DNA of 55,408 nucleotides from an uncultured Lachnospiraceae bacterium. Its GTDB lineage: Bacteria; Bacillota; Clostridia; Lachnospirales; Lachnospiraceae. Position 1 is the stretch's first letter. Every line of letters starts with the position of its first letter. Positions 1 to 9,242 of this stretch are shown piece after piece. The translations under genes were made by a program, and so were the position numbers. The DNA is taken from positions 1-55,408 of the forward strand of contig ONAZ01000018.1 of assembly GCA_900315945.1 (NCBI GenBank), in the 5' to 3' direction. The notes below the pieces were generated by a model, which saw only the letters and a list, made by a program, of their open reading frames with translations, did not search any database and was not told the DNA's origin.

Positions 1-177
1 TTTCAAGGAACTGATTGCGATGATATAGTCACCGCCACTATATTCAAAACTTTTCAGTTTTAAAAACTTTTTATTGACTATTTTTAATAGTTAGTCTCTA
101 TTTTTTCTATGTATTCTTAATTATATAAGTATCTATGGCATAATTCAAGGGGGAATGGAATATGTATAAAAAAATGG

Positions 178-183
178 TATAAT
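178..183 (+). promoter_or_regulatory. Probable extended -10 promoter element for the amylase gene
   Basis: A perfect TATAAT is preceded by TGG, giving an extended -10 (TGn-TATAAT), 42 bases before the amylase start. The -35 region at 155-160 matches the consensus poorly, which an extended -10 can offset. The same ATGGTATAAT string occurs in the promoter at 28317-28346. Confidence 0.45.
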
Positions 184-224
184 TGTACTTGAGTTTAATA
201 GAATGTGACTAGGAGATGAGTAGT

Positions 225-1697
225 ATGGGAAATAATGAAACAATAATGCAGTATTTTGAATGGTATCTTAATAATGATGGAATATGGTGGAAAAGGTGTA
301 TGGCCAAAGCGAAACCTCTAGCTGATGCTGGAATTACAGGTGTATGGCTTCCACCTGCTTATAAAGGTACGTCACAAGAAGATGTTGGATACGGCGTATA
401 CGATATGTATGATTTAGGTGAATTTGATCAAAAAGGTACTGTTAGAACTAAGTATGGAACTAAGGAAGAATATTTGAAAGCCATTAAGACTTTCCAAAAA
501 GAAGGGGTAAAAGTCTATGCAGATATTGTGTTGAATCACCGTCTTGGTGCTGATGAAACTGAAGATGTTATGGCATATACAGTAGCTCAGAATGATAGAA
601 ATCAAGTGACTGGTGGCGAGAGACAGATAAAGGTGTGGTCTAAATTCACATTTCCAGGTAGAAAAGGAAAGTACAGTAAGTTCTTATGGGATCATAACTG
701 TTTTACTGGAACAGACTGGGATGAAAATACGAAAGAACAGGGTCAATTATATTGCTTTTCAGGAAAGAAATGGGAACAACAGACGGATATAGAGAATGGC
801 AACTTTGATTATCTAATGGGATGCGATGTTGATATGGATAATCCAGAAGTTGTTGAAGAAATATTTAATTGGCTATCTTGGTATATAGATGAAACCGGAA
901 TTGACGGGGTGAGGTTAGATGCTGTCAAGCATATCAAATTCGACTTCTATAGGGATATGATTAAACGAATTAGAAGTTCTAAGAAGATAGCACTTCCAGC
1001 AATTGGGGAATATTGGAGTGGCGATATAGGAAGGCTTCAGTATTATCTCGACACAGTTGAGAATCAGATGTCCTTATTTGACGTTACACTTCACTACAAT
1101 TTCTACAATGCATCAGTACAAGGTGCTGGATTTGATATGAAGATGATATTCGATAATGCCCTTGTTCAATATAGACCTGATAATGCAGTAACATTTGTAG
1201 ATAACCATGACACTCAGTATGGACAGAGCCTAGAATCATTTATACAGGATTGGTTTAAGCCACTTGCTTATGCCATTATTCTTCTAAGGGAAGCTGGGCT
1301 TCCATGTATATTTTATTCGGACTTTTATGGCAATCCAGGTCGTGATAGACCAGCGGTTCCTAATCTGGAGAAGCTAATAAGAATAAGAAAGTCTTATGCA
1401 TATGGAGAGCAGAAAGATTATTTTGATGATTTTCACATAGTTGGTTGGACAAGAGGGGGAGACAAGGAGCATCCAGATTCTGGTCTTGCTGTGCTTATGA
1501 GTAATGCCGAAGGTGGAGCAAAAGATATGTACATTGGAAAAGAGTTTGCTGGTGAAATGTTCTATGATGCCATGGGAGATTGTACTGAACCTGTTCAGGT
1601 TAGAGAAGATGGTAATTGCACATTTTACACAGATTCAGGGAAAGTATCAGTATGGGTGAGAAAAGGTGCTTTCGAAGATATAGAAATTAATGGTTAA
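225..1697 (+). CDS. Cytoplasmic alpha-amylase (GH13)
   Basis: This 490-residue glycoside hydrolase family 13 enzyme hydrolyses internal alpha-1,4 bonds of maltodextrins, glycogen or imported starch fragments. Numbered from the upstream ATG at 216, the nucleophile lies in GVRLDAVKH (D235), the acid/base in IGEYW (E265) and the third acid in VDNHDTQ (D332). The N-terminal MQYFEWYL motif and about 490 residues fit the Bacillus-type intracellular amylases. No signal peptide is visible, so it should act in the cytosol. An AGGAG at 211-215 touches the ATG at 216 but lies 9 bases before the ATG at 225, so 225 is preferred. AmrS follows after 14 bases and may be co-transcribed. The family call is firm; exact substrate preference is not visible. 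Confidence 0.93.
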   Translation: MGNNETIMQYFEWYLNNDGIWWKRCMAKAKPLADAGITGVWLPPAYKGTSQEDVGYGVYDMYDLGEFDQKGTVRTKYGTKEEYLKAIKTFQKEGVKVYADIVLNHRLGADETEDVMAYTVAQNDRNQVTGGERQIKVWSKFTFPGRKGKYSKFLWDHNCFTGTDWDENTKEQGQLYCFSGKKWEQQTDIENGNFDYLMGCDVDMDNPEVVEEIFNWLSWYIDETGIDGVRLDAVKHIKFDFYRDMIKRIRSSKKIALPAIGEYWSGDIGRLQYYLDTVENQMSLFDVTLHYNFYNASVQGAGFDMKMIFDNALVQYRPDNAVTFVDNHDTQYGQSLESFIQDWFKPLAYAIILLREAGLPCIFYSDFYGNPGRDRPAVPNLEKLIRIRKSYAYGEQKDYFDDFHIVGWTRGGDKEHPDSGLAVLMSNAEGGAKDMYIGKEFAGEMFYDAMGDCTEPVQVREDGNCTFYTDSGKVSVWVRKGAFEDIEING

Positions 1698-1711
1698 AGA
1701 AGGAATTACAT

Positions 1712-2557
1712 ATGAAGTGTGAAGTGTGTTATAGACATTGCAATATAAGTGAAGGAGGAACAGGCTTTTGCGGAGTTAGGACATGTAAAGACGGCAAGGT
1801 TATACCTGGAAACTACGGTAAAATTACAGCTGTGGCATTAGATCCTATTGAGAAGAAACCCCTTAAAATGTTCATGAGTGGTAGCAAAATCCTTTCTATA
1901 GGTTCTTATGGATGTAATCTTCGTTGTCCATTTTGCCAGAATTATGATATATCTTGGGGAAGAGAAATTAAGTCCTTTGCTGGAAGAACCCAGATTATCT
2001 CGCCAAAAGATATTGTGCTTAAAGCAATCGATTTGAAGCCCAAAGGTAATATTGGAATTGCTTTTACATATAATGAGCCTCTTCTTGGATATGAATTTGT
2101 AAGAGATACAGCGCGTCTTGCTAAAGAAAAAAATCTTGTAACTGTTCTTGTTACAAATGGAACTGCAAGTACACAAGTATATGAAGAGATTGCACCTTAT
2201 ATTGATGCTATGAATATTGATATCAAGTCATTTTCTAGCGACTTTTATAGGAATCTTATTAATGGGGACCTTACTATGACGAAAGATTTTATAGATCGAA
2301 GTGTAAAGTCTTGCCATGTTGAACTTACGAATCTTGTAATTCCTGGAGAGAATGATAGTGAAGAAGAAATGAGAGAACTAAGTAAGTGGATTCATTTTCT
2401 TGAGATAAAGACAGGAAAGAAGATACCTCTTCATGTGACTCGGTTCTTTCCTAATTTTCATATGACAGACAGAGAAGCAACTAGTGTGGATCTTATATAT
2501 AGACTTGCTGATGTGGCAAGAGAGAATTTAGAATTTGTATTTGAGGGAAATGTGTAG
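1712..2557 (+). CDS. amrS: AmmeMemoRadiSam system radical SAM enzyme
   Basis: This is a 281-residue radical SAM protein. The [4Fe-4S]-binding CNLRCPFC motif is at C68, C72 and C75. A second cysteine-rich stretch at the N-terminus (CEVCYRHC, then GFCGVRTC) is typical of this branch and of pyruvate-formate-lyase-activating-enzyme relatives. The family's distinguishing feature is its genomic pairing with Memo and AMMECR1 proteins, and here the next gene is exactly such a fusion, 31 bases downstream. The reaction is not settled in anything I can recall with confidence; a peptide or small-molecule modification is usual speculation. Start at the ATG after AAGGAA. Confidence 0.9.
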   Translation: MKCEVCYRHCNISEGGTGFCGVRTCKDGKVIPGNYGKITAVALDPIEKKPLKMFMSGSKILSIGSYGCNLRCPFCQNYDISWGREIKSFAGRTQIISPKDIVLKAIDLKPKGNIGIAFTYNEPLLGYEFVRDTARLAKEKNLVTVLVTNGTASTQVYEEIAPYIDAMNIDIKSFSSDFYRNLINGDLTMTKDFIDRSVKSCHVELTNLVIPGENDSEEEMRELSKWIHFLEIKTGKKIPLHVTRFFPNFHMTDREATSVDLIYRLADVARENLEFVFEGNV

Positions 2558-2588
2558 GAGAAAGTAGAATATATTAAAGGGGGTATTT

Positions 2589-3974
2589 ATGTCTGTAGTT
2601 GGTGCATTTATGGTTCCGCATCCGCCAATGATTGTTCCTGATATAGGTAAAGGGAGCGAGAGACAGGTTGAGAAAACGATACGTTCATATGAAAGAGTAG
2701 CAGAGAAAATAGCAGAGCTTAAGCCCGAAACAATTATTATATCAAGTCCTCATTCTGTTATGTACTCTGACTATTTTCATATCTCATCTGGTAGAGGTGC
2801 AAGAGGATCCTTTGCTAATTTCGGCGCAGGAAATGTGAAGTTTGATGTGTCTTATGATACTGAACTCGTAGAACAAATTGCTAATTTAGCAAGTGAAACC
2901 TATTTTCCGGCAGGCTTTATGGGAGAGAAGGATCCATTACTTGACCACGGAACGATGGTTCCTTTGTATTATATTACGAAGAAATATAGTGATTTTAAGT
3001 TAATAAGAACAGGCCTTTCAGGACTTGATTTATACACCCATTATGAATATGGCATGCTACTTAAGAAGGCTATAGAAGCTGTTGACAGAAGAGTAGTATA
3101 TGTTGCTAGCGGTGATTTGTCTCACAAATTACAAGATTATGGACCTTACGGATTTGTGTCGGAAGGACCTATGTACGATGAGAGAATAATGGATGTATGT
3201 GCCAGGGCAGATTTTGGGGAAATGTTAGAATTTGAGGAAAGCTTCCTTGAAAAATCTGCAGAATGTGGGCACCGCTCCTTTGTGATAATGGCAGGAGTTC
3301 TAGATGGACAAGATGTTGTTACTAAAGTTTATTCCCATGAGGATATTACAGGAGTTGGATATGGGGTGTGCTCGTTTTTACCTTATGGAGAAAGTGAGAG
3401 CCGGAAGTTTCTAAAAATCAAGCTTAGAGAGAAGGAGGGTGCATTGGCACTAAAGAGAGAAGAATCAGATGATTATGTTAAGCTGGCCAGGGAGTCACTA
3501 GAATACTTTGTTAAGAGGGGAAAGGTGCTAGATATCCCAGAATGGGTGCCTCTTGATACATTAACAAGGCAGGCTGGAACATTTGTATCTGTCCATAAAA
3601 TGGGACAGCTCCGAGGATGTATTGGAACAATTCTACCAACTAAGGATAATCTGGCAGAAGAGATAATTCATAATGCAATAAGTGCTGCTTCAAAGGATTA
3701 TCGTTTCTCACCTATCACAGAAGATGAGCTTAAATGGTTAGACATTAATGTAGATGTATTAAGTGAGCCAGAAAGAATTGCATCTACTGACGAACTTGAT
3801 GTGAAAAGATACGGCGTAATAGTTGAAAGTGGATATAAGAGAGGACTTCTTCTTCCTGATTTAGAAGGAGTAGACACAGTAGAGGAACAGGTGAGTATTG
3901 CAATGAGAAAAGGTGGAATAAGACCGGAAGATAAGATACAACTATATAGGTTTGAAGTTGTAAGACATATATAG
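2589..3974 (+). CDS. AmmeMemoRadiSam protein B-A fusion (Memo + AMMECR1)
   Basis: This is a 461-residue two-domain protein. Residues about 1-265 form a Memo-like domain related to class III (LigB) extradiol dioxygenases, with putative metal-ligand histidines in VPHPPM (H11), LDHGTMVP and GDLSHKL. Residues about 285-461 form an AMMECR1 domain with its hallmark LRGCIGT motif. In many genomes these are separate genes (AmrB, AmrA); here they are fused in the order B then A. With the adjacent radical SAM gene the whole AmmeMemoRadiSam set is present. The function is unknown; retained histidines suggest a metal site. The start has a GGGGG Shine-Dalgarno 5-10 bases upstream. Confidence 0.92.
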   Translation: MSVVGAFMVPHPPMIVPDIGKGSERQVEKTIRSYERVAEKIAELKPETIIISSPHSVMYSDYFHISSGRGARGSFANFGAGNVKFDVSYDTELVEQIANLASETYFPAGFMGEKDPLLDHGTMVPLYYITKKYSDFKLIRTGLSGLDLYTHYEYGMLLKKAIEAVDRRVVYVASGDLSHKLQDYGPYGFVSEGPMYDERIMDVCARADFGEMLEFEESFLEKSAECGHRSFVIMAGVLDGQDVVTKVYSHEDITGVGYGVCSFLPYGESESRKFLKIKLREKEGALALKREESDDYVKLARESLEYFVKRGKVLDIPEWVPLDTLTRQAGTFVSVHKMGQLRGCIGTILPTKDNLAEEIIHNAISAASKDYRFSPITEDELKWLDINVDVLSEPERIASTDELDVKRYGVIVESGYKRGLLLPDLEGVDTVEEQVSIAMRKGGIRPEDKIQLYRFEVVRHI

Positions 3975-4083
3975 AATAGTCCACTAAAAATGGTTTTTGC
4001 TGTGTGTGGTAAAAGCGATTCTTGTTTTGAGCAGGTAAGATAATTATGTTATTATTCCATGAGAATTATAGGAGGAAAGTGTA

Positions 4084-5502
4084 ATGCGAAAAACCAAAGT
4101 AATATGTACAATAGGACCGGCCAGTGATGATGCAGATGTCCTTGCTAAGATGTGTGAATCGGGAATGGATGTGGCGAGACTTAATTTTTCTCACGGAACA
4201 CATGAGGAGCACCAGGTAAGGATTGATATGATAAAGAGTGTAAGAGAGAAGCTTGACTACCCACTTCCCATTATGCTTGATACAAAAGGACCTGAGTACC
4301 GTGTAGGTGATTTCAGGAATGGTAAAGAAGAACTTAAAGAAGGACAGGAATTTACATTTACAATAGATGATGTAGTAGGGGATAACAGTAAGGTCTCTGT
4401 TAGCTACAAAGGACTTGTGAAAGAGCTTGAATGTGGTGATACAATACTTGTTAATAACGGACTTTTGATATTTAAAGTCAAGAAGTTAACAGATAGAGAT
4501 GCAATATGTGAGGTGCAGGCAGGCGGAGAGATATCCAATCGAAAGAGTATGAGTTTTCCCGGACATGTATTCAAAGTTGATTATCTGAGTCAAAAAGATA
4601 AAGAAGACTTGCTGTTTGGAATCAAAAATGATATCGATTTTGTTGCAGCATCCTTTGTGTCCAATAAACAGGACATAACAGACCTTAGGAGATTTCTTGA
4701 CGAGAACGGGGGAAGTGATATTGAGATTATAGCCAAGATTGAGAATCAATCAGGTGTTGATAACATTGAAGAGATATGTGAGATAGCTGATGGTATAATG
4801 GTAGCCAGAGGTGATCTTGGAGTAGAGATTCCGTTTGTTGAAGTACCTGCTGTGCAGAAGCTTCTTATTAGAAAATGCAGGCTTTTAGGAAAGAGGGTTG
4901 TTACTGCAACAGAGATGCTTGAATCAATGATACACAACCCAAGACCTACAAGGGCTGAGATATCAGATGTTGCTAATGCGGTGTATGATGGCTCTTCTGC
5001 GATTATGCTTTCAGGTGAATCCGCTGCCGGCAAATATCCAGTAGAAGCTGTTAAGAATATGGCTGAGATTGCTGAGTATACTGAGAACAATATTGATTAC
5101 GTTAAGAGATTTGCCAAGACGGATTACGTAATACAGAATAATATTGATGCCCTGTCACATGCCACATGCCAAATGGCAATAGATACAAATGCCAAAGGTA
5201 TTGTAATTAGTTCTATGTCTGGGCTTACGGTAAAGATGGTTAGTAGATTCAGATGTCCAATAGATATTTTGGGAATGACCACATCTAAGAAAGCGTGTAG
5301 ACAGCTTAATCTCAGTTGGGGTGTTACACCTGTCTTAAGTAAAGAGTTTGACTCTGTAGACGAGATGTTTGACCATGCCACTACTTGCGCAAAAGAAATC
5401 TTTGACATGAAAAAAGGAGACAATATAGTTCTTACCGGAGGGACAAAGAGCAGGCATTCAGGTAATTCTAATACAATAAGACTCGAATCAATTACAGACT
5501 AA
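4084..5502 (+). CDS. pyk: Pyruvate kinase
   Basis: This 472-residue glycolytic enzyme converts phosphoenolpyruvate and ADP to pyruvate and ATP in the cytosol. Visible motifs are the N-terminal KVICTIGPAS, RLNFSHG, DTKGPEYR (Tyr where Ile is usual) and the metal/PEP-binding IMVARGDLGVEIP. The length matches the compact form without the extra C-terminal PEP-utilising domain found in Bacillus. A good AGGAGG precedes the ATG. The gene stands between the AmmeMemoRadiSam pair (109-base gap) and an ATP-grasp gene, probably as its own transcript. Confidence 0.97.
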   Translation: MRKTKVICTIGPASDDADVLAKMCESGMDVARLNFSHGTHEEHQVRIDMIKSVREKLDYPLPIMLDTKGPEYRVGDFRNGKEELKEGQEFTFTIDDVVGDNSKVSVSYKGLVKELECGDTILVNNGLLIFKVKKLTDRDAICEVQAGGEISNRKSMSFPGHVFKVDYLSQKDKEDLLFGIKNDIDFVAASFVSNKQDITDLRRFLDENGGSDIEIIAKIENQSGVDNIEEICEIADGIMVARGDLGVEIPFVEVPAVQKLLIRKCRLLGKRVVTATEMLESMIHNPRPTRAEISDVANAVYDGSSAIMLSGESAAGKYPVEAVKNMAEIAEYTENNIDYVKRFAKTDYVIQNNIDALSHATCQMAIDTNAKGIVISSMSGLTVKMVSRFRCPIDILGMTTSKKACRQLNLSWGVTPVLSKEFDSVDEMFDHATTCAKEIFDMKKGDNIVLTGGTKSRHSGNSNTIRLESITD

Positions 5503-5511
5503 TTCAAATTC

Positions 5512-5540
5512 TTGCCATAACAGATATTATTATATGGCAA
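5512..5540 (+). other. Hairpin after pyk
   Basis: TTGCCATA (5512-5519) can pair perfectly with TATGGCAA (5533-5540). There is no T-run directly after it, but six Ts follow at 5550-5555, so it is at best a weak terminator or a processing hairpin between pyk and the next gene. Confidence 0.35.
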
Positions 5541-5576
5541 AATAGTATGTTTTTTAATAGAAGGATAGTGTTGAAA

Positions 5577-6911
5577 ATGAGCTTACAAAAAGAAGTATTT
5601 GAAGAATATAAGTCATACATAGAAAACCATATGGTAGAGAATAAAGAAGGTGCCCTAAAAGTTAAATACAATCTAGAACATTCTCCTTTGTTTTGGAATA
5701 ATATGGTAGATAAGACAGTTCATATTCCAAAGGTGTATGATAAGAATATGATGGCTAAATTTGAGCATATTGCGAATGTGACATATAGTATATTTGGGAA
5801 GATAATTGAAGAGTACAGAAAGCATGAAGATTACAGGGCTCTTTTTCCCTTTTCGAAAGAGTTGGAAGAGTTAATACTTTTACCAAGAAGCTATGATGGA
5901 TTCCTGCCTATGGCAAGGTTCGATTTGTTCTTTAATGAAGAGAATGAAGATTTCTATTTTTGCGAGATTAACACAGATGGAACAGCGGCACAGCTTAGGG
6001 ATTTAGAGATGTCCAAGGCGCTTATTAATAATCCGGCTCATCAACATGTTATAAGAAAATATAACCTTTCTGGCTTTGAACTATTTGATACATGGGTAGA
6101 TTCTTTTATTGAACTTTATAATACATATCCCAAGAAAAAGGATAATCCCAACATAGCTATTGTTGATGTTTTAGAAAATGCAACAATGGGGGATTTCTGG
6201 GAGTTTGCAAGAAGATTTCAAAAAAAGGGATACAATTGTGAGATATGCGATGTAAGAGAATTGGTATATAAGGATGGAGTATTGTATTCGCCTTCAGGTA
6301 ACAAGATAGATGCTATATATAGACGTGCTGTTACCGCAGATATTATGAATAATTATGATAAAGTACAGGATTTTATTAAGGCTATAAGGGATGATGCAGT
6401 ATTCTTTGCTGGAGCATTTGATACCCAGATAATACATGCTAAGTGGCTGTTCTATGTATTGCATTTAGAAAGAACATGGGCATTTCTTACTGATGAAGAA
6501 ACGGAGTTTGTTAAAAAACATGTTCCAGAAACTAGAGAATTCTCTAAAAACGGTATAACAATAGAAGAAGTCTCTAATAACAAGGATAAATATATGCTAA
6601 AACCAATGGATGCATACGCCTCTAAAGGTATTTATGCAGCGGGAAAAGAATACAGCCAATCAGATTGGGATGAACTACTCCCACAGATGTATGGAAATGG
6701 CTATATCGCTCAGAGATACTGTGAGCAGTATCTTACAGATAATATTGACTTTGCATGGGGGGATGGTAAGTGGCATAAATATATGAATATGCAAGGATTA
6801 TATATGTACAATGGAAAACTTTCTGGATTTCTAATGAGAATGGCTGAAGGTGAGAATATTATATATGCTCATGAAAATGAGAGAACTGTTCCTGTATTTG
6901 TTGTGAAATAG
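5577..6911 (+). CDS. Glutathionylspermidine-synthase-like ATP-grasp ligase
   Basis: This 444-residue protein has the fold pattern of the glutathionylspermidine synthase / carboxylate-amine ligase group. A conserved FCEINTDGTAA stretch is near residue 129, and an ATP-binding KPMDAYASKGIYAAG segment is near residue 342. Such enzymes join a carboxylate to an amine through an acyl-phosphate. There is no CHAP amidase domain, unlike E. coli GspSA, and no spermidine gene nearby, so the substrate cannot be named. Start choice is uncertain: AAGGA at 5561-5565 is 11 bases before the ATG at 5577 and 5 before an in-frame TTG at 5571; the upstream ATG at 5547 has no ribosome site. It ends before a 162-base gap and may be a single-gene unit. 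Confidence 0.72.
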   Translation: MSLQKEVFEEYKSYIENHMVENKEGALKVKYNLEHSPLFWNNMVDKTVHIPKVYDKNMMAKFEHIANVTYSIFGKIIEEYRKHEDYRALFPFSKELEELILLPRSYDGFLPMARFDLFFNEENEDFYFCEINTDGTAAQLRDLEMSKALINNPAHQHVIRKYNLSGFELFDTWVDSFIELYNTYPKKKDNPNIAIVDVLENATMGDFWEFARRFQKKGYNCEICDVRELVYKDGVLYSPSGNKIDAIYRRAVTADIMNNYDKVQDFIKAIRDDAVFFAGAFDTQIIHAKWLFYVLHLERTWAFLTDEETEFVKKHVPETREFSKNGITIEEVSNNKDKYMLKPMDAYASKGIYAAGKEYSQSDWDELLPQMYGNGYIAQRYCEQYLTDNIDFAWGDGKWHKYMNMQGLYMYNGKLSGFLMRMAEGENIIYAHENERTVPVFVVK

Positions 6912-6993
6912 CCACCTGCGTTGTTGTAAAAACATCAAATTATAGTTGATAGTATAAAAATAGTCACATGATGTACTTGATTAAATACAAAAT

Positions 6994-7012
6994 TTGTTGC
7001 ACTACGCAACAA
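6994..7012 (+). promoter_or_regulatory. Perfect inverted repeat upstream of the chemotaxis receptor
   Basis: TTGTTGC (6994-7000) and GCAACAA (7006-7012) are perfect complements around a five-base loop, 62 bases before the receptor start. TTGTTG could serve as a -35, with GATAAA at 7018-7023 as a weak -10 at 17-base spacing, so the repeat would overlap the promoter. An operator is possible but unproven. Confidence 0.35.
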
Positions 7013-7073
7013 TAATTGATAAAATGTATATTAGTGATTAACTTAGAAAATAATTTGATGGAGGTATATATAG

Positions 7074-9110
7074 ATGGCAAAACAGAACGCAAATAGTGCT
7101 ACGAAAAAGAAAAGAACGAAAAAAAGCGTAGCAGGTTCTCTGTTAAAGGTACTTATTCCAATAACTGCTGTAGCTATTATCGGAATCATAGCATTCACAA
7201 CATTACAGAGTAGAGATAGTATTAGAGAGTTGGCAGTTGCTGACCTAAAAGACTGTACAGATTCTAATGCAAATGATTTGGGAATTGATGTAGAAATGGT
7301 TACAGGAAGGGCAAATGAGATTGCTTCGACTATTAATTCTGTACCATTGTCTGATTCGCAAATTAAGGGATTAGTAGATGAAGCTAAACAGTTTGATCAA
7401 TCTATGAAGCCTGTACTTTATATTGGATGGTCAGATAAATCAACAGTTTTTTCTAACGATTATGTTCCAAAACCTGATTTTGACGTAACAACAAGAACCT
7501 GGTATAAAGCGGGGCTTAATTACGATACATTAACATGTTCTGAACCTTATGTTGATGAATCAACAGGAAGTATGTGTGTTACATTTTCAAGAAAGATAAC
7601 AACACCTGATGGTAAGACAGGAGTTATGGGACTTGATTTGTTCCTTGATCCTATTATAAGTAAGGTTGAGAAATACACTCCAATGGAAACCGGTATAACA
7701 ATGCTGTTTAGTGATGATTACATACTTTCATTTGCTGATAAGTCACTTAATGGTAAGAATATATCAGAACTCAATGATGAAGGTCTTACAACACTTAAGA
7801 ATTATTATTCAGATTCAGATGCGATTAAGACACCTATAGTAATTGAGGAAAAGTCTCAAGGTACTTTATATGAAGCAGCATCTAGAGTGCCTGGAACTAA
7901 CTGGACACTTGTGTCTTCAATTCAGCAGTCTGATATAATGACAGGTGCAACACGTATTCAGATATTTGGAGTAATTGCAATGGTTGTTGTAATTGTAGTT
8001 CTTATTATTGCTCTTACAATAATTGTTAATAAGATAATTACAAAGCCTGTTAACACACTAGCAGACCAAATTACAGAGGTTTCTAGTGGTAACTTTACAG
8101 TTGATATTGTTAAAGGAAATGACAATGAGATAGGTTTGATTCAGAGTGAGATGAAGACCTATGTTGAGAAGATGAAGCAGGCGATTCATGCAATTCAAGA
8201 TAACACTGAACGCCTCGAAGAAGATGTTGTAACAAGTAGAGATGCATCTGTTATTCTTAATAAAGAAGCTAATGAGCAATCTTCTAACATGGATTCTATT
8301 TCTAATATTATGGATGGAATGAATCACGCAGTTGAAGAACTTGCACAGAATGCTACAACCCTTGCTCAGTCTGTAAGCGAGCTTACAGAACGAGGAAATC
8401 AAGCTAATGAAACTATGAGCGCTCTTGTTGATAAAGCTAAGGTTGGACAGCAGGATATGCAAAATGTTACACAGAACATGACACATATATCAGATTCTAT
8501 GAATAGTATGAATGACGTAGTAGAAGCAATTGGCGAGTCTGCACAGAAGATTAATAAGATTATTGAAATGATTAATTCTATTTCTGAACAGACTAACTTG
8601 TTATCACTTAACGCATCTATTGAAGCTGCTAGAGCAGGTGAAGCAGGTAAAGGTTTTGCTGTTGTTGCTGGTGAAATTGGAACACTTGCTGCTGATAGTT
8701 CTAATGCTACAACTGAGATTTCACAGATTATTCAGGATATTACGCAACAGATTACAGAACTTTCCGAGAAGTCTGATGCTAACATGAAAGAGATAAACTT
8801 AAGTGTGGATGCTGTTGCCACAGCGGAAACTACATTTGCTCAGATATTCGAAGATCTTGATGTAACTGGCCAGAACATGGATGAGATGATTGATATGATG
8901 AATTCCGTTAATGATGTTGCAAGTTCAGTTGCAGCTATTAGTGAGGAGCAGTCAGCATCAGCAGAAGAAGTATCTACATCTGTAGGCGAACTTACATATA
9001 GCGCTAAGCAGGTTGCAGAGCAATCAAAAGATCTTGATGATACATCTAATAACGTATCTAACTCTGCAAAAGAGATTACAAAATCTATTAGTGCATTTAA
9101 GATTGACTAA
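7074..9110 (+). CDS. Methyl-accepting chemotaxis protein (dCache-type sensor)
   Basis: This 678-residue membrane receptor feeds the CheA/CheY pathway. After a lysine-rich cytoplasmic start, the first membrane helix spans about residues 22-44. The extracellular region at about 45-290 has a Cache-like character (RTWYKAG is typical of dCache_1). A second helix lies at about 295-318, followed by HAMP (about 319-370) and a long coiled-coil signalling domain. The conserved hairpin tip reads EQTNLLSLNASIEAARAGE, starting near residue 504. Start: GGAGG nine bases upstream. It is monocistronic by appearance, with a 162-base upstream gap and a terminator downstream. The ligand is unknown; dCache receptors often bind amino acids or organic acids. 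Confidence 0.95.
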   Translation: MAKQNANSATKKKRTKKSVAGSLLKVLIPITAVAIIGIIAFTTLQSRDSIRELAVADLKDCTDSNANDLGIDVEMVTGRANEIASTINSVPLSDSQIKGLVDEAKQFDQSMKPVLYIGWSDKSTVFSNDYVPKPDFDVTTRTWYKAGLNYDTLTCSEPYVDESTGSMCVTFSRKITTPDGKTGVMGLDLFLDPIISKVEKYTPMETGITMLFSDDYILSFADKSLNGKNISELNDEGLTTLKNYYSDSDAIKTPIVIEEKSQGTLYEAASRVPGTNWTLVSSIQQSDIMTGATRIQIFGVIAMVVVIVVLIIALTIIVNKIITKPVNTLADQITEVSSGNFTVDIVKGNDNEIGLIQSEMKTYVEKMKQAIHAIQDNTERLEEDVVTSRDASVILNKEANEQSSNMDSISNIMDGMNHAVEELAQNATTLAQSVSELTERGNQANETMSALVDKAKVGQQDMQNVTQNMTHISDSMNSMNDVVEAIGESAQKINKIIEMINSISEQTNLLSLNASIEAARAGEAGKGFAVVAGEIGTLAADSSNATTEISQIIQDITQQITELSEKSDANMKEINLSVDAVATAETTFAQIFEDLDVTGQNMDEMIDMMNSVNDVASSVAAISEEQSASAEEVSTSVGELTYSAKQVAEQSKDLDDTSNNVSNSAKEITKSISAFKID

Positions 9111-9130
9111 TAATCATAATAATATTTAAA

Positions 9131-9178
9131 AAGTGGTCTGAAACTATATTAAACTATAGTTTTGGACTTCTTTTTTTT
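9131..9178 (+). terminator. Rho-independent terminator after the chemotaxis receptor
   Basis: A long imperfect hairpin (GAAACTATA pairing with TATAGTTTT around TTAAAC, extended by GTC/GAC) is followed by TTCTTTTTTTT. Confidence 0.8.
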
Positions 9179-9242
9179 GACGTTTTTTATTATAATTATT
9201 GTTGGAGTATTGAAATGATTTTTAATTGCCGGAGGAAAAAGC

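Noticed and set aside
1-63. Two frames open from the first base (one to a stop at 61-63, another to a stop at 26-28) that could be the tail of an upstream gene.
   Set aside because: Both give plausible short tails and neither can be preferred without upstream sequence.
77-91. Short hairpin ACTATT-TTT-AATAGT with a T-run further on, a possible terminator.
   Set aside because: Six A/T-rich pairs and a three-base loop are too weak, and the T-run is not adjacent.
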